A stretch of 53,530 bases of DNA, taken from Cryobacterium frigoriphilum. GTDB lineage: Bacteria; Actinomycetota; Actinomycetes; Actinomycetales; Microbacteriaceae. Made by a program: the position numbers and the translations under genes. Positions 7,628 through 15,314 of this stretch are shown here, piece by piece. A model generated the notes under the pieces. It saw only the letters and a program-made list of their open reading frames with translations, ran no database searches and had not been told where the DNA came from. Location: assembly GCF_004403305.1 (NCBI RefSeq), contig NZ_SOHE01000037.1:331-53860 (forward strand), written 5' to 3'. Position 1 is the first letter of the stretch; each line of letters starts with the position of its first letter.

Positions 7628-8521
7628 TTAAGCGAGCACGACCCAGGCGATGAGCAGCATGGTGACGAGAAAACCGCTGACGAAATTCAGCCACAGAAAA
7701 CGCTTCCAGCCGCCGTTCGCGGCCGCGGAGCCGGCATCCGTCACCGAGCGGTACGGGAACGCCGCCCAGATGTACGGCAGCACGAGAATCGCGGCGAGCG
7801 GCCCCGGCCAGTCGGTCGCGAGCATCAGCAGCCCCGCGAGGGCCCACAGCGTCATCGCGAGCCGAACCGTGCGCGCGGCACCGAACGCGGTCGCGATCGA
7901 GTGGATGCGCGCCTCCCGGTCGGGTTCGACGTCTTGCACGGCGCCGAAGGCATGGCTGGCCATGCCCCAGAAGAAGAAGGCCGTGAGCAGGGCGATCAGG
8001 GCCGGGTCGACGGCCGCGCCGGCGACGGCGAGCCCGTAGACGGCCGGGCTGACGAAGTGCGTGCTCGAGGTGAGCGAGTCGATGAGCGGGCGCTCCTTGA
8101 AGCGCAGCTTCGGCACCGAGTACGCGGCCACGGCGAACAGGCTGATGGCCAGCACGATCCAGGACGACGGATGCCCCGCCCCGCCGAGCACGAGCATCGC
8201 GGCCACGAGCGGTGCGGCGCTCACGATGCCGGCCCCGATGACGAGTCGGTGCAGCACCGGGTCGAGCAGCGCGCCCTCTGCGCCGCCCTTGCGCGGGTTG
8301 CGCAGGTCGCTCTCGTAGTCGAAGACGTCATTGATGCCGTACATCAGCAGGTTGTAGGGAATCAGAAAGAACAGCGTGCCCACGATCAGCAGGGCATCGA
8401 CGCGCCCGGTCGTGACGACGTAGCCGGCCGCGAACGGAAAGGCCGTGTTGATCCAGCTCAGCGGACGGCTCGACAGAACCACCTGCCGGGCCTTCCAGGC
8501 AGTACCGTGCGCCTCACTCAT
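7628..8521 (-). CDS. crtEb: Lycopene elongase, UbiA-type prenyltransferase
   Basis: A polytopic membrane prenyltransferase of about 297 residues. The first aspartate-rich site is YGINDVFDYESDLRNPRKGG and the second is DVEPDREARIHSIATAFG, both diagnostic of the UbiA superfamily. Neighbouring crtYe/crtYf genes make it the lycopene elongase that adds dimethylallyl units at C-2 and C-2', converting C40 lycopene through nonaflavuxanthin to flavuxanthin (C50). ATG at 8521 overlaps the crtYf stop (ATGA), which fixes the start; the frame is open 17 codons further upstream. Bacterioruberin-type elongases are related, but the cyclase pair argues for a cyclic C50 product. Confidence 0.9.
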   Translation of the reverse strand: MSEAHGTAWKARQVVLSSRPLSWINTAFPFAAGYVVTTGRVDALLIVGTLFFLIPYNLLMYGINDVFDYESDLRNPRKGGAEGALLDPVLHRLVIGAGIVSAAPLVAAMLVLGGAGHPSSWIVLAISLFAVAAYSVPKLRFKERPLIDSLTSSTHFVSPAVYGLAVAGAAVDPALIALLTAFFFWGMASHAFGAVQDVEPDREARIHSIATAFGAARTVRLAMTLWALAGLLMLATDWPGPLAAILVLPYIWAAFPYRSVTDAGSAAANGGWKRFLWLNFVSGFLVTMLLIAWVVLA

Positions 8522-8871
8522 CTGGCCACCTCGGCGGTGCGAGCCGGCGCCGGGCCGCCCAGCAGGCTCCACAGAGCCGGCAGCAGCAGCGCGGCGGCGA
8601 TCGGGTAGGCGAAGTCTTCGATGGGAGCGAGACCGATCGTGAGGCCCGAAATGAGCGCGGGGTCGTAGGTGAACAGCCCGGCGGCGATCATGACGGTGTC
8701 GAAGACCGCCGTGAGCAGCAGCACGATCAGCAGTGCGACGCCGACGGATGCCGCCCCACGCCCGAGACCGCGGCTTGCGGCCGAGCGACCCCGTCGGCGG
8801 CGAACGACTGCAAGCGCCGCGACGATCCCCGCGAGCAGCAGAAAAACGGCGTTCAGCGCCAGGTAGGTCAT
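8518..8871 (-). CDS. crtYf: Carotenoid epsilon/gamma-cyclase subunit CrtYf
   Basis: A 117-residue membrane protein with three predicted helices and the cyclase signature APIEDFAYP. It belongs to the small heterodimeric lycopene cyclase family (CrtYc/CrtYd, CarR). Together with CrtYe it cyclises the ends of flavuxanthin to decaprenoxanthin, sarcinaxanthin or a beta-type C50 carotenoid; ring type cannot be deduced from sequence alone. ATGA overlaps join it to crtYe upstream and crtEb downstream, indicating coupled translation. Which subunit is called e and which f rests on gene order and the PIEDF versus PLEEF motif. Confidence 0.85.
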   Translation of the reverse strand: MTYLALNAVFLLLAGIVAALAVVRRRRGRSAASRGLGRGAASVGVALLIVLLLTAVFDTVMIAAGLFTYDPALISGLTIGLAPIEDFAYPIAAALLLPALWSLLGGPAPARTAEVAR

Positions 8872-9218
8872 GCGGGCTCTTTCGTCGGGTGATCCGGTCT
8901 CTGGGTCCGCACGCCGAAGGCCAGCCGGGCGCCCTGCACGAGGTTCATGGTCAGGTAACAGAGAAAGGTCAGAAAGAAGAATTCCTCGAGCGGCAGTTCC
9001 GGTGCCAGCTGCACCCCGGTCATCAGATCGGTCTCGCCGCGGTAGAAGATGCCGAGCCCGATCCCGCTCAGGTCCCAGACCAGGAGAAAGGCCACCCCCA
9101 CGGCCAGCACGATCGCCGCCCGGCGGGCCGAAGCCCAGAAGAACAGGCGAAAGCGCCGGTCGAGTACGACCATGCCGGCCAGGGAGACCAGCAGGGTCAC
9201 GAGGTACAGCACGCTCAT
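8868..9218 (-). CDS. crtYe: Carotenoid cyclase subunit CrtYe
   Basis: A 116-residue integral membrane protein with three hydrophobic helices and the conserved ELPLEEFFFLTFLCYLTMN segment, the counterpart of the PIEDF motif in its partner. It is one half of the heterodimeric C50 carotenoid cyclase. Its start overlaps the crtI stop by 4 nt, and its stop overlaps the crtYf start by 4 nt. The length is usual for the family (about 110-130 residues). Confidence 0.86.
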   Translation of the reverse strand: MSVLYLVTLLVSLAGMVVLDRRFRLFFWASARRAAIVLAVGVAFLLVWDLSGIGLGIFYRGETDLMTGVQLAPELPLEEFFFLTFLCYLTMNLVQGARLAFGVRTQRPDHPTKEPA

Positions 9219-10897
9219 CGACCCGGCAGCTCCTGCACCGGTTGCGAACCGCGGGCCGCCAGGGGTTCAGGCAGTGGCCCGGTGCTCACGTCGCCGCGCA
9301 CGCGCTTGAGCAAGATCTCGGCGCTGATCAGGCACATCGGCAGGCCGATGCCGGGAATCGTGGTGCCGCCGGCGTAGTAGAGCCCGTCGACCTTCTTCGA
9401 CACGTTCGAGCCGCGCAGAAACGCACTCTGCTTCAGCGTGTGGGCCGGGCCGAGGGCGCCGCCACGCCAGGAGTTGAGGTCTTCGCTGAAGTCAGCCGGC
9501 CCGACCGTGCGTCGAACGACGATGCGTTCGGCGAGGTCGGGAATGCCCGCCCACTCGGCCAGTTGCGCGATGGTCGCGTCGGCAACGCCCTCCACGATGG
9601 GGGAGCCGGCACCATCGATGCCGCCGCGGCCCATCTCGGGGTCGGCCGGCACCGGAACCAGGATGAACAGGTTGGTGTGCCCCTCGGGGGCGACCGAGGC
9701 ATCCGTTGCGCTCGGTTTGCAGACGTAGAACGACGCCGGCGAGGGAATCGACGGGGTCGTGCCGAAGATGCGGCCGAAGTTGTCGCCCCAGTCCTCGGTG
9801 AAGAACAGGGTGTGGTGCTGCAGCGGGGTGAGTTCGCCGCGAATGCCGAGCATCACGAGCACGGCGCCCGGGCCGGACACGCGGGTGTTCCACCACGGTT
9901 CGGGGTAGGTCTGCAGTCGTTCGGGCAGCAGCTCGGTCTCCGTGTGGTGCAGATCGGCGGCCGAGACGACCCGGACGGCGTCGAGGCTGACCGCTGAGCC
10001 GTCGGCGGTGACGTAGCTGACGCCGGTGACGCGGGCCCTGCCGAGCGGGGCGCCGCGGCGCGCACCGAGCACGCCTCCGCGTGACACCCGGGATTGCGTG
10101 CGAATCGCGGTGACGCGGGCGTTCGTGATGATCTCGACGCCCTCTGCTCGGGCGATCGCTGCGATGCTCTCGATCAGCCGGGTGAAGCCACCCTGCGGGT
10201 AGAGCACGCCGTCGACGAGGTCGAGATGGCTCATGAGGTGGTACATCGACGGGGTCTGGTCGGGTGAGGAGCCGAGAAACACGGCCGGGTAGCCGAGAAT
10301 CTGGCGCAGCCTCGGGTCGGTGAAGTAGCCGGCGACGAATTTATCGAGCGGCTGCAGCAGCAGGCGGCCGAGGCGTCCGAGCCGCGAGAGTACGTCTTTC
10401 ACGAAGAACGGACCGAACGATTCGAAGCTCGAGTAGAGAAAGCGGTGCACGGCCATCTCGTAGGTCTCGCGGGCCGACTCGAGGTAGCGGGCGAGGGCGG
10501 CTCCGGCGCCGGGCTCCACGCTCTCGAAGAGACGGATGTTGGCCTCGCGCTCATCCGCGATGTCCAGCGGCGTCGGATTGCCCTCAAAAAACACCCGATA
10601 GCCGGGGTCAAGCCGCACAAGGTCGAGCTGCTCAGCGGCGCTCGTGCCGAAGAGGCGATAGAAGTGCTCAAAAACCTCGGGCATCAGGTACCACGACGGG
10701 CCGGTGTCGAAGCGAAAACCATCGACATCCCAGGTGCCGGCACGTCCGCCGACCTCCGGACGGGCCTCGAGCAGGGTCACGGCGTGCCCCTCGCGGGCCA
10801 GCAGGGCGGCGCTCGCGAGACCGGCGATGCCGCCGCCAATCACGATGGTGCGCGGCGGGGTGGGGCTGGGCGTGCTCCCGTTCGTCTGGGCGCTCAT
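9215..10897 (-). CDS. crtI: Phytoene desaturase CrtI
   Basis: A protein of about 560 residues. The N-terminal FAD site is TIVIGGGIAGLASAALLARE with the GGRAGTW follow-up, and the C-terminal bacterial CrtI signature is YYAGGTTIPGIGLPMCLISA. It performs the four desaturations from phytoene to lycopene at the membrane. The frame is open for a further 151 codons upstream, but that region lies inside crtB on the same strand. ATG at 10897 overlaps the crtB stop (ATGA), which identifies the real start. It is distinct from the oxidoreductase at 5693-7135, which lacks this exact C-terminal motif. Confidence 0.94.
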   Translation of the reverse strand: MSAQTNGSTPSPTPPRTIVIGGGIAGLASAALLAREGHAVTLLEARPEVGGRAGTWDVDGFRFDTGPSWYLMPEVFEHFYRLFGTSAAEQLDLVRLDPGYRVFFEGNPTPLDIADEREANIRLFESVEPGAGAALARYLESARETYEMAVHRFLYSSFESFGPFFVKDVLSRLGRLGRLLLQPLDKFVAGYFTDPRLRQILGYPAVFLGSSPDQTPSMYHLMSHLDLVDGVLYPQGGFTRLIESIAAIARAEGVEIITNARVTAIRTQSRVSRGGVLGARRGAPLGRARVTGVSYVTADGSAVSLDAVRVVSAADLHHTETELLPERLQTYPEPWWNTRVSGPGAVLVMLGIRGELTPLQHHTLFFTEDWGDNFGRIFGTTPSIPSPASFYVCKPSATDASVAPEGHTNLFILVPVPADPEMGRGGIDGAGSPIVEGVADATIAQLAEWAGIPDLAERIVVRRTVGPADFSEDLNSWRGGALGPAHTLKQSAFLRGSNVSKKVDGLYYAGGTTIPGIGLPMCLISAEILLKRVRGDVSTGPLPEPLAARGSQPVQELPGR

Positions 10898-11811
10898 CGA
10901 CGCCGCCCGGCCTTCGGCTGGCTCGCCGTGCCGCCACTGGAGACCGCCGCCGAGACGGCGATCAGCAGTTTCTGCGGATTGCTGACGCGCACCCGCGTCT
11001 GCAGCAGCTCGGCGGCCGGTGCGGCGCGCAGTTGCTCCGTGAGGCGGGCGAACAGGCCCTGGGCGGCCGCCACGGCCCGGCGGCTGCCGACCGGAAGCAT
11101 CGGCAGCACCCGGGCCGCCTCCCGCAGGTCGACATCGATGTCGTCGATGATCTGGTTCTTCTGGGCCGTGGTCATCGTGAGGGGCTCGATTCCGGGAAAG
11201 TAGTTGCGGCCGAGGTCGACGCGGTCCGTGGCCAGGTCGCGCAGAAAGTTGATCTTTTGAAAGGCCGCGCCCAAATGGCGGGCGCCGACCTCGAGCTCGT
11301 GCCGGCGCTCGGCCGATGGCGGCGTGCGGGCGACAAAACAGGCCAGACACATCAGGCCGATGACCTCGGCGGAGCCGTAGATGTAGGTGGCGACCCCCTC
11401 GACCGTGAACGGGCTCGGGTCGAGGTCGCGCCGCATGGATTCAAAGAACGGTGCGGTGAGTCGGGCGTCGATGCCCGCGGCGCGAGCCGTCTGGGCGAAG
11501 GCGTGCACGACGAGGTTGGTACTGTAACCGCGTTCCAGTGTGCGGGTGGTCTCCCGTTCGAGATCATCGAGCAGCTCCCGCTGCCCGTCGACGCCGACCC
11601 CGGCACCCGCGGCGGCCCCGTCGACGATCTCGTCGGCAATGCGCACGAGGGCGTAGATGGTGCGCACCTGTTCACGCACGACGGGCTCCAGCAGTCGGGC
11701 CGCGAGCCCGAACGAGGTCGAGTAGGCACCGATCACGGTCGCCGAACTGGCACGGGCGGCCGCCGTGTACTTCTCTATTCCGGTCGCTTCGGCCGGGTTG
11801 CGGCGGGTCAT
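10894..11811 (-). CDS. crtB: Phytoene synthase CrtB
   Basis: A 305-residue squalene/phytoene synthase. The first aspartate-rich motif is YALVRIADEIVDG (about residues 50-62) and the second is INFLRDLATDRVDLGRNYFP (about 185-204). It condenses two geranylgeranyl diphosphates to phytoene. ATGA-type overlaps link it to crtE upstream and crtI downstream. Family and function are unambiguous; a squalene-synthase role is unlikely given the operon. Confidence 0.94.
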   Translation of the reverse strand: MTRRNPAEATGIEKYTAAARASSATVIGAYSTSFGLAARLLEPVVREQVRTIYALVRIADEIVDGAAAGAGVGVDGQRELLDDLERETTRTLERGYSTNLVVHAFAQTARAAGIDARLTAPFFESMRRDLDPSPFTVEGVATYIYGSAEVIGLMCLACFVARTPPSAERRHELEVGARHLGAAFQKINFLRDLATDRVDLGRNYFPGIEPLTMTTAQKNQIIDDIDVDLREAARVLPMLPVGSRRAVAAAQGLFARLTEQLRAAPAAELLQTRVRVSNPQKLLIAVSAAVSSGGTASQPKAGRRR

Positions 11812-12854
11812 CGGGCCCGATTCACGGCCGCGTGGGCCAGCTCGACGAGCCGCGCCCGCAGGGCCAGGGGAATATGAGCCGGGTCGAGCGCAGCGACGGC
11901 CCGGTCAACGTGGTCCTGGGCCAGGTTCTCGGCCGCGGTGCGGGCTCCGCAGGCGGTGAGGTGCACGCGGGCCACCTCGGCCTCGGCCTCGCTCAGGTCA
12001 TGCTTGCCCATGAGCGGGGCAATGATCGACCAGGCCGGCGTGGTGCCGGCGTGGGCGATGAGCGCGGTCTGCTTGCCCTCCCGCAGGTCGGCCACGGCGC
12101 TCTTGCCGGTCTTGGCCGGGTCACCGTAGATGCCGAGAATATCGTCGGTCAACTGGAACGCCACTCCAACCAGCCGGCCGAAGCGACCGAGGGCGTCGAT
12201 CGCGGCATCCGTCGCCCCGGCGAGCACCGCGCCGGCCTGCAGCGGCGCTTCAAAGGAGTAGACGGCCGTCTTGTGTTCGAGGGTCGCGATGACCTCGGTG
12301 ACACTGAGCGGCTCGCGGGCGGCGGTGTTGGTGACGTCGGCGAGTTCACCCGCCGCCGAGACGAAGACGGCGCGGTCGAGCAGGTCGAGCAGCCGGCCGC
12401 GCATGGTGGCATCGACCTCCAGCAGGGCGATGGCCCGGTGGGCCTCGCTGAGCGCGAGGTCACCGGCGAGAATCGCGGCCGCGGCGGCCCAGATGCCGGC
12501 CTGTTCGGCGGCGGCACCGTGGGCGACGGCCCGGTCATTGAAGCGACCGGCGATGTTGGCCACACCGCGGCGGGCGAGGTCGCGGTCGATGACGTCGTCG
12601 TGGATCAGAAAAGCGGTGTGCAGCAGCTCGAAGCTCACGGCGACGGGCGTCGCAATCGACTGGTCGCGGCCGCCGAATCCCTCGTAGGCCGCGAGAACGA
12701 GCGCGGGCCGCACGCGCTTGCCGCCGGCGCTGGCCACCTCGAGCGCGTCCCAGAGGGCGGTGTAGTGGTCGCCGTAGGCGAGGGCGCGCAGACGTGAGCC
12801 GGCAAAGAAGCGGGCCAGGGCGGTGTCGACCGTGGCGGGGGCAACATCAAGCAC
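11808..12854 (-). CDS. crtE: Geranylgeranyl diphosphate synthase CrtE
   Basis: A trans-prenyltransferase of about 348 residues with GGKRVRPALVLAAYEG, the first Asp-rich motif IHDDVIDRDLARRG and the second FQLTDDILGIYGD. It elongates IPP/DMAPP to the C20 precursor for CrtB. GTG at 12854 is chosen: it overlaps the idi stop by 8 nt and begins the usual VLDVAPATVDTALARF; the open frame upstream lies within idi. A second polyprenyl synthase gene is present at 37923-39017. Product chain length (C20) is inferred from the operon. Confidence 0.92.
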   Translation of the reverse strand: MLDVAPATVDTALARFFAGSRLRALAYGDHYTALWDALEVASAGGKRVRPALVLAAYEGFGGRDQSIATPVAVSFELLHTAFLIHDDVIDRDLARRGVANIAGRFNDRAVAHGAAAEQAGIWAAAAAILAGDLALSEAHRAIALLEVDATMRGRLLDLLDRAVFVSAAGELADVTNTAAREPLSVTEVIATLEHKTAVYSFEAPLQAGAVLAGATDAAIDALGRFGRLVGVAFQLTDDILGIYGDPAKTGKSAVADLREGKQTALIAHAGTTPAWSIIAPLMGKHDLSEAEAEVARVHLTACGARTAAENLAQDHVDRAVAALDPAHIPLALRARLVELAHAAVNRAR

Positions 12855-13458
12855 GGTCGGCCTCCAGCACGGAGTTCTCGACCAGCCCGGCCAGCTGCAG
12901 GGCGAGCCAGGGGCTGAAGGCCCAGGGCGCATCCGTCACGGCACGTCGAAGCGCCGCCGGGGAGGTCCAGGCGAACTCGGCGGCCTCGTCGGGGTTCAAG
13001 ACGGGGGAGACCTCGGCGGTCGCGGTGTAGACCGGGCAGATTTCGTTTTCGACGATGCCGCTGGCATCCGTCGCCCGATACCGAAAATCGGGCAGGGCGA
13101 CGGTGACCGCGGTCAGGGTCAGCCCGAGTTCGAAGCTGCCGCGTCGGGCGATCGCGTCGGTCATCGTTTCGCCCGGAAGCGGATGCCCGCAGAACGCGTT
13201 CGTCCACACCCCCGGCCAGGCCCGCTTGCCGAGCGACCGACGGGTGACCAGCACCTCACCGGCGTCGTTGAAGACGTAGCAGGAGAAGGCGAGGTGCAGC
13301 GCGGTGTCGGTGTCGTGCACGGCGCTCTTGAGGGCGGTGCCGATGGCCTGACCGGTTTCATCGACCAGCACGACCCGCTCGGCAACCGTCGCGGCTGGCG
13401 TCTCGGCAACCGCATCGACCAGTTGAACACGCTCTGCGAGCGCGTCTTTAATGTGCAC
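12847..13458 (-). CDS. idi: Isopentenyl-diphosphate delta-isomerase (type I)
   Basis: A protein of about 203 residues with a Nudix-like IDI fold. The catalytic Cys lies in WTNAFCGHP, with VTRRSLGKRAWPGVW before it, and the acidic/metal part is VENEICPVYTA. It interconverts IPP and DMAPP, supplying both CrtE and CrtEb, which consume DMAPP. It is first in the carotenoid operon. TTG (13461) and GTG (13458) are adjacent; GAGGAG lies 7 nt before the GTG, which I prefer. Its promoter faces a divergent MarR-type gene and overlaps a palindrome likely bound by that regulator. Confidence 0.93.
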   Translation of the reverse strand: MHIKDALAERVQLVDAVAETPAATVAERVVLVDETGQAIGTALKSAVHDTDTALHLAFSCYVFNDAGEVLVTRRSLGKRAWPGVWTNAFCGHPLPGETMTDAIARRGSFELGLTLTAVTVALPDFRYRATDASGIVENEICPVYTATAEVSPVLNPDEAAEFAWTSPAALRRAVTDAPWAFSPWLALQLAGLVENSVLEADRA

Positions 13459-13505
13459 CAACGGACTCCTCTAGTGGCAGCATGTGCCAGCTAAGTTACA
13501 GCAAA

Positions 13506-13525
13506 ATTATAACTAACTAAGTTAG
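13506..13525 (-). promoter_or_regulatory. Carotenoid operon promoter with MarR-type operator palindrome
   Basis: On the minus strand a consensus TATAAT (13511-13506) is followed after about 50 nt by the idi start. Directly upstream of it, CTAACT-A-AGTTAG (13513-13525) is a perfect odd-length palindrome inside the -10/-35 spacer, and a half-site CTAAGTTA lies at 13491-13498. This AT-rich block stands out in a GC-rich region. Repression by the adjacent MarR protein is the simplest reading; carotenoid operons of corynebacteria are controlled by a divergently encoded MarR regulator, CrtR. Confidence 0.65.
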
Positions 13526-13560
13526 CGAGTATTGAGGCTAACACGACAGTCACCCACTGT

Positions 13561-13566
13561 TAACAT
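13561..13566 (+). promoter_or_regulatory. Putative -10 box of leaderless marR transcript
   Basis: TAACAT ends 6 nt before the ATG at 13573, so transcription would begin at the start codon. No Shine-Dalgarno sequence precedes this ATG, in keeping with leaderless translation. Inferred from spacing only. Confidence 0.45.
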
Positions 13567-13572
13567 GGATAA

Positions 13573-14220
13573 ATGACCGCCACACACCGCCCCTCGGTGC
13601 CCGGGTACTGGTACCCGGCTCCGAGTACCGCCGCAGGAGCGCCCGAAGCGCTGCCCGGCGACGGTGAACCGGCGGTTTCGGGTTCGCCCGGTTCCGGCAC
13701 GAACCCCGACGCGGCCCCCGGCGCGCTTTCACTGACCCAGGCGAATGAGAACGCGGTCGCCGTGCTGCACGCCGTGCGTCGTTTTCGCCGGTCGGACTCC
13801 GCGATGCGCTCCCGCACGGCCTCCGAGCTCGCCGTCAACGCGACCGATCTGGCGGCGTTGCGGCACCTGGTGGCCGCGGCCCGTCTCGGCGAACACGTCA
13901 CCCCGACCGAGTTGAGCGTGCAGCTGGGTATCTCGTCGGCCGCCACGACCAAACTGCTCAACCGGCTGGCCCTGCTCGGACACGTGCGACGCGAGCCGCA
14001 CCCCACCGACCGTCGTGGCCAGCTCATTGTCGCGACCGACCTGGCTCATACCGCCATTCATCAGGCCCTCGGTCACTCCCACAAGCGCATGATGGATGTC
14101 GTCGTCGCCCTGAGTGCCGAAGAACAGCTCACCGTCATCCGCTTTCTTGACGCCCTCGGCGAAGCCGTGATGGAAGAGCACGCGCCCGATCCGGCCGCGG
14201 TGCGAGGCCCCGCGACCTGA
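13573..14220 (+). CDS. MarR family regulator, divergent to the carotenoid operon (CrtR-like)
   Basis: A 215-residue protein. Residues 1-50 are a Pro/Gly/Ser-rich, probably disordered extension. The winged-helix MarR domain follows: helix AADLAALRHLV-type dimer region, then VTPTELSVQLGISSAATTKL as recognition helix and RREPHPTDRRGQLIVAT as wing, then a C-terminal dimer helix. In Corynebacterium glutamicum the MarR-family CrtR sits divergently to crtE and responds to geranylgeranyl diphosphate; position and fold suggest the same role here, controlling idi-crtEBI-YeYf-Eb and itself. The ligand is not evident from sequence. The ATG at 13573 gives the long N-terminus; a later start is possible. 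Confidence 0.82.
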   Translation: MTATHRPSVPGYWYPAPSTAAGAPEALPGDGEPAVSGSPGSGTNPDAAPGALSLTQANENAVAVLHAVRRFRRSDSAMRSRTASELAVNATDLAALRHLVAAARLGEHVTPTELSVQLGISSAATTKLLNRLALLGHVRREPHPTDRRGQLIVATDLAHTAIHQALGHSHKRMMDVVVALSAEEQLTVIRFLDALGEAVMEEHAPDPAAVRGPAT

Positions 14221-14228
14221 GAGCCACG

Positions 14229-14234
14229 TAGGCT
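14229..14234 (+). promoter_or_regulatory. Putative -10 box of leaderless apt transcript
   Basis: TAGGCT is followed by 6 nt and the GTG start codon of apt at 14241. There is no Shine-Dalgarno sequence upstream of the GTG. No clear -35 element is visible. Confidence 0.4.
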
Positions 14235-14240
14235 GACGCA

Positions 14241-14768
14241 GTGACTTCTCCCGCTGCAGACTACGTTCATTCCCTTCTGGCCTCCTACCCGGATTTTCCG
14301 AAGGCCGGGATCGTCTTTCAGGACCTCAACCCGGTGTTCGCGAACGCGCGGGCGTTCCGCAGCCTCGTCGATGAACTCGCCGGCCGTCATGCCGGGCAGT
14401 TCGACGCGGTGGCCGGCATCGAGGCACGCGGTTTTCTGCTCGCGGCCGCCGTCGGTTACGCAGCGGATGCCGCGGTGCTCGCCGTGCGCAAGGGCGGCAA
14501 GCTTCCCGGAACGGTCCTGACCGAGGAGTACGACCTGGAATACGGCTCGGCGCGCCTCGAACTCGAGGTCGGCCAGCTGCCGCCCGGTTCGCGGGTACTC
14601 GTGCTCGACGACGTTCTGGCCACCGGGGGAACCATCGCGGCAACGTCACGGCTGATCGAACGCGCCGGCTATGAACTGACCGGCGTCGGCGTCGTGCTCG
14701 AGCTCACCGCCCTGCAGGGGCGTTCCCGTCTCGGCGCTGTGCCGGTGCACGCGATCGTCGCCGTCTGA
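14241..14768 (+). CDS. apt: Adenine phosphoribosyltransferase
   Basis: A 175-residue type I phosphoribosyltransferase. The N-terminal YPDFPKAGIVFQDLNPVF is characteristic of Apt, GIEARGFLLAAAVGYA is the adenine/flexible-loop region, and the PRPP-binding loop VLVLDDVLATGGT lies near residues 115-127. It salvages adenine to AMP in the cytoplasm. The start is GTG, probably leaderless. It follows the MarR gene by 20 nt on the same strand but likely has its own promoter. Length matches the family. Confidence 0.93.
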   Translation: MTSPAADYVHSLLASYPDFPKAGIVFQDLNPVFANARAFRSLVDELAGRHAGQFDAVAGIEARGFLLAAAVGYAADAAVLAVRKGGKLPGTVLTEEYDLEYGSARLELEVGQLPPGSRVLVLDDVLATGGTIAATSRLIERAGYELTGVGVVLELTALQGRSRLGAVPVHAIVAV

Positions 14769-14849
14769 CCGGTGGCCGTCTAACCCCGTCCGTGACGTTT
14801 CTTGACCGGTAATGTGCAATCGGGGCCGCCGGGGAGGCATGCTTAAGCC

Positions 14850-15314
14850 ATGAGCGCGATCGGAAGCACCCGGCCCAGCGGCGACGCCTGGGTCGTCGCG
14901 CCCGACGGCCGCAAGTATTGGGGCCGTTTCGGGGCCGCCGGGCTGCTCGTGCATCACCCGCAGCGTGGTGTGCTGCTGCAGCACCGGGCGCTCTGGAGCC
15001 ACTTCGGCGACACCTGGGGCCTGCCGGGCGGCGCCCGCCACGAAGACGAAACGGCCCTCGAGGCGGCGCTGCGCGAAGCCAACGAAGAGGCCGGGGTTCC
15101 GGCTCACCTGCTGCAGGTGCTGTTCACCTCGGTGTTCGACCTCGGCTTCTGGTCGTACACGACGGTCGTCGTGCAGGCCACCGAGAGCTTCGAACCGGTC
15201 ATCGGTGACGCCGAGAGCATCGCGCTGCGCTGGGTCGATCCCGCATCCGTCGATTCTCTCGCCCTGCACCCCGGCTTCGCGGTCGCCTGGCCGGCCCTGC
15301 GCGCCCGACTCTAA
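14850..15314 (+). CDS. Nudix hydrolase
   Basis: A 154-residue Nudix protein with a perfect Nudix box spanning about residues 61-83, ending REANEEAGV. The fold appears complete. The substrate is unknown; Nudix enzymes cleave nucleoside diphosphates linked to another moiety, including oxidised dNTPs. Its stop codon overlaps the ligD stop codon by 4 nt in a tail-to-tail arrangement (15311-15314). Proximity to the NHEJ genes is suggestive at most. Confidence 0.85.
   Translation: MSAIGSTRPSGDAWVVAPDGRKYWGRFGAAGLLVHHPQRGVLLQHRALWSHFGDTWGLPGGARHEDETALEAALREANEEAGVPAHLLQVLFTSVFDLGFWSYTTVVVQATESFEPVIGDAESIALRWVDPASVDSLALHPGFAVAWPALRARL

Noticed and set aside
10898..11350. N-terminal extension of CrtI reaching 11350
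   Set aside because: It lies within crtB on the same strand; the ATGA overlap at 10894-10897 gives the standard CrtI start.
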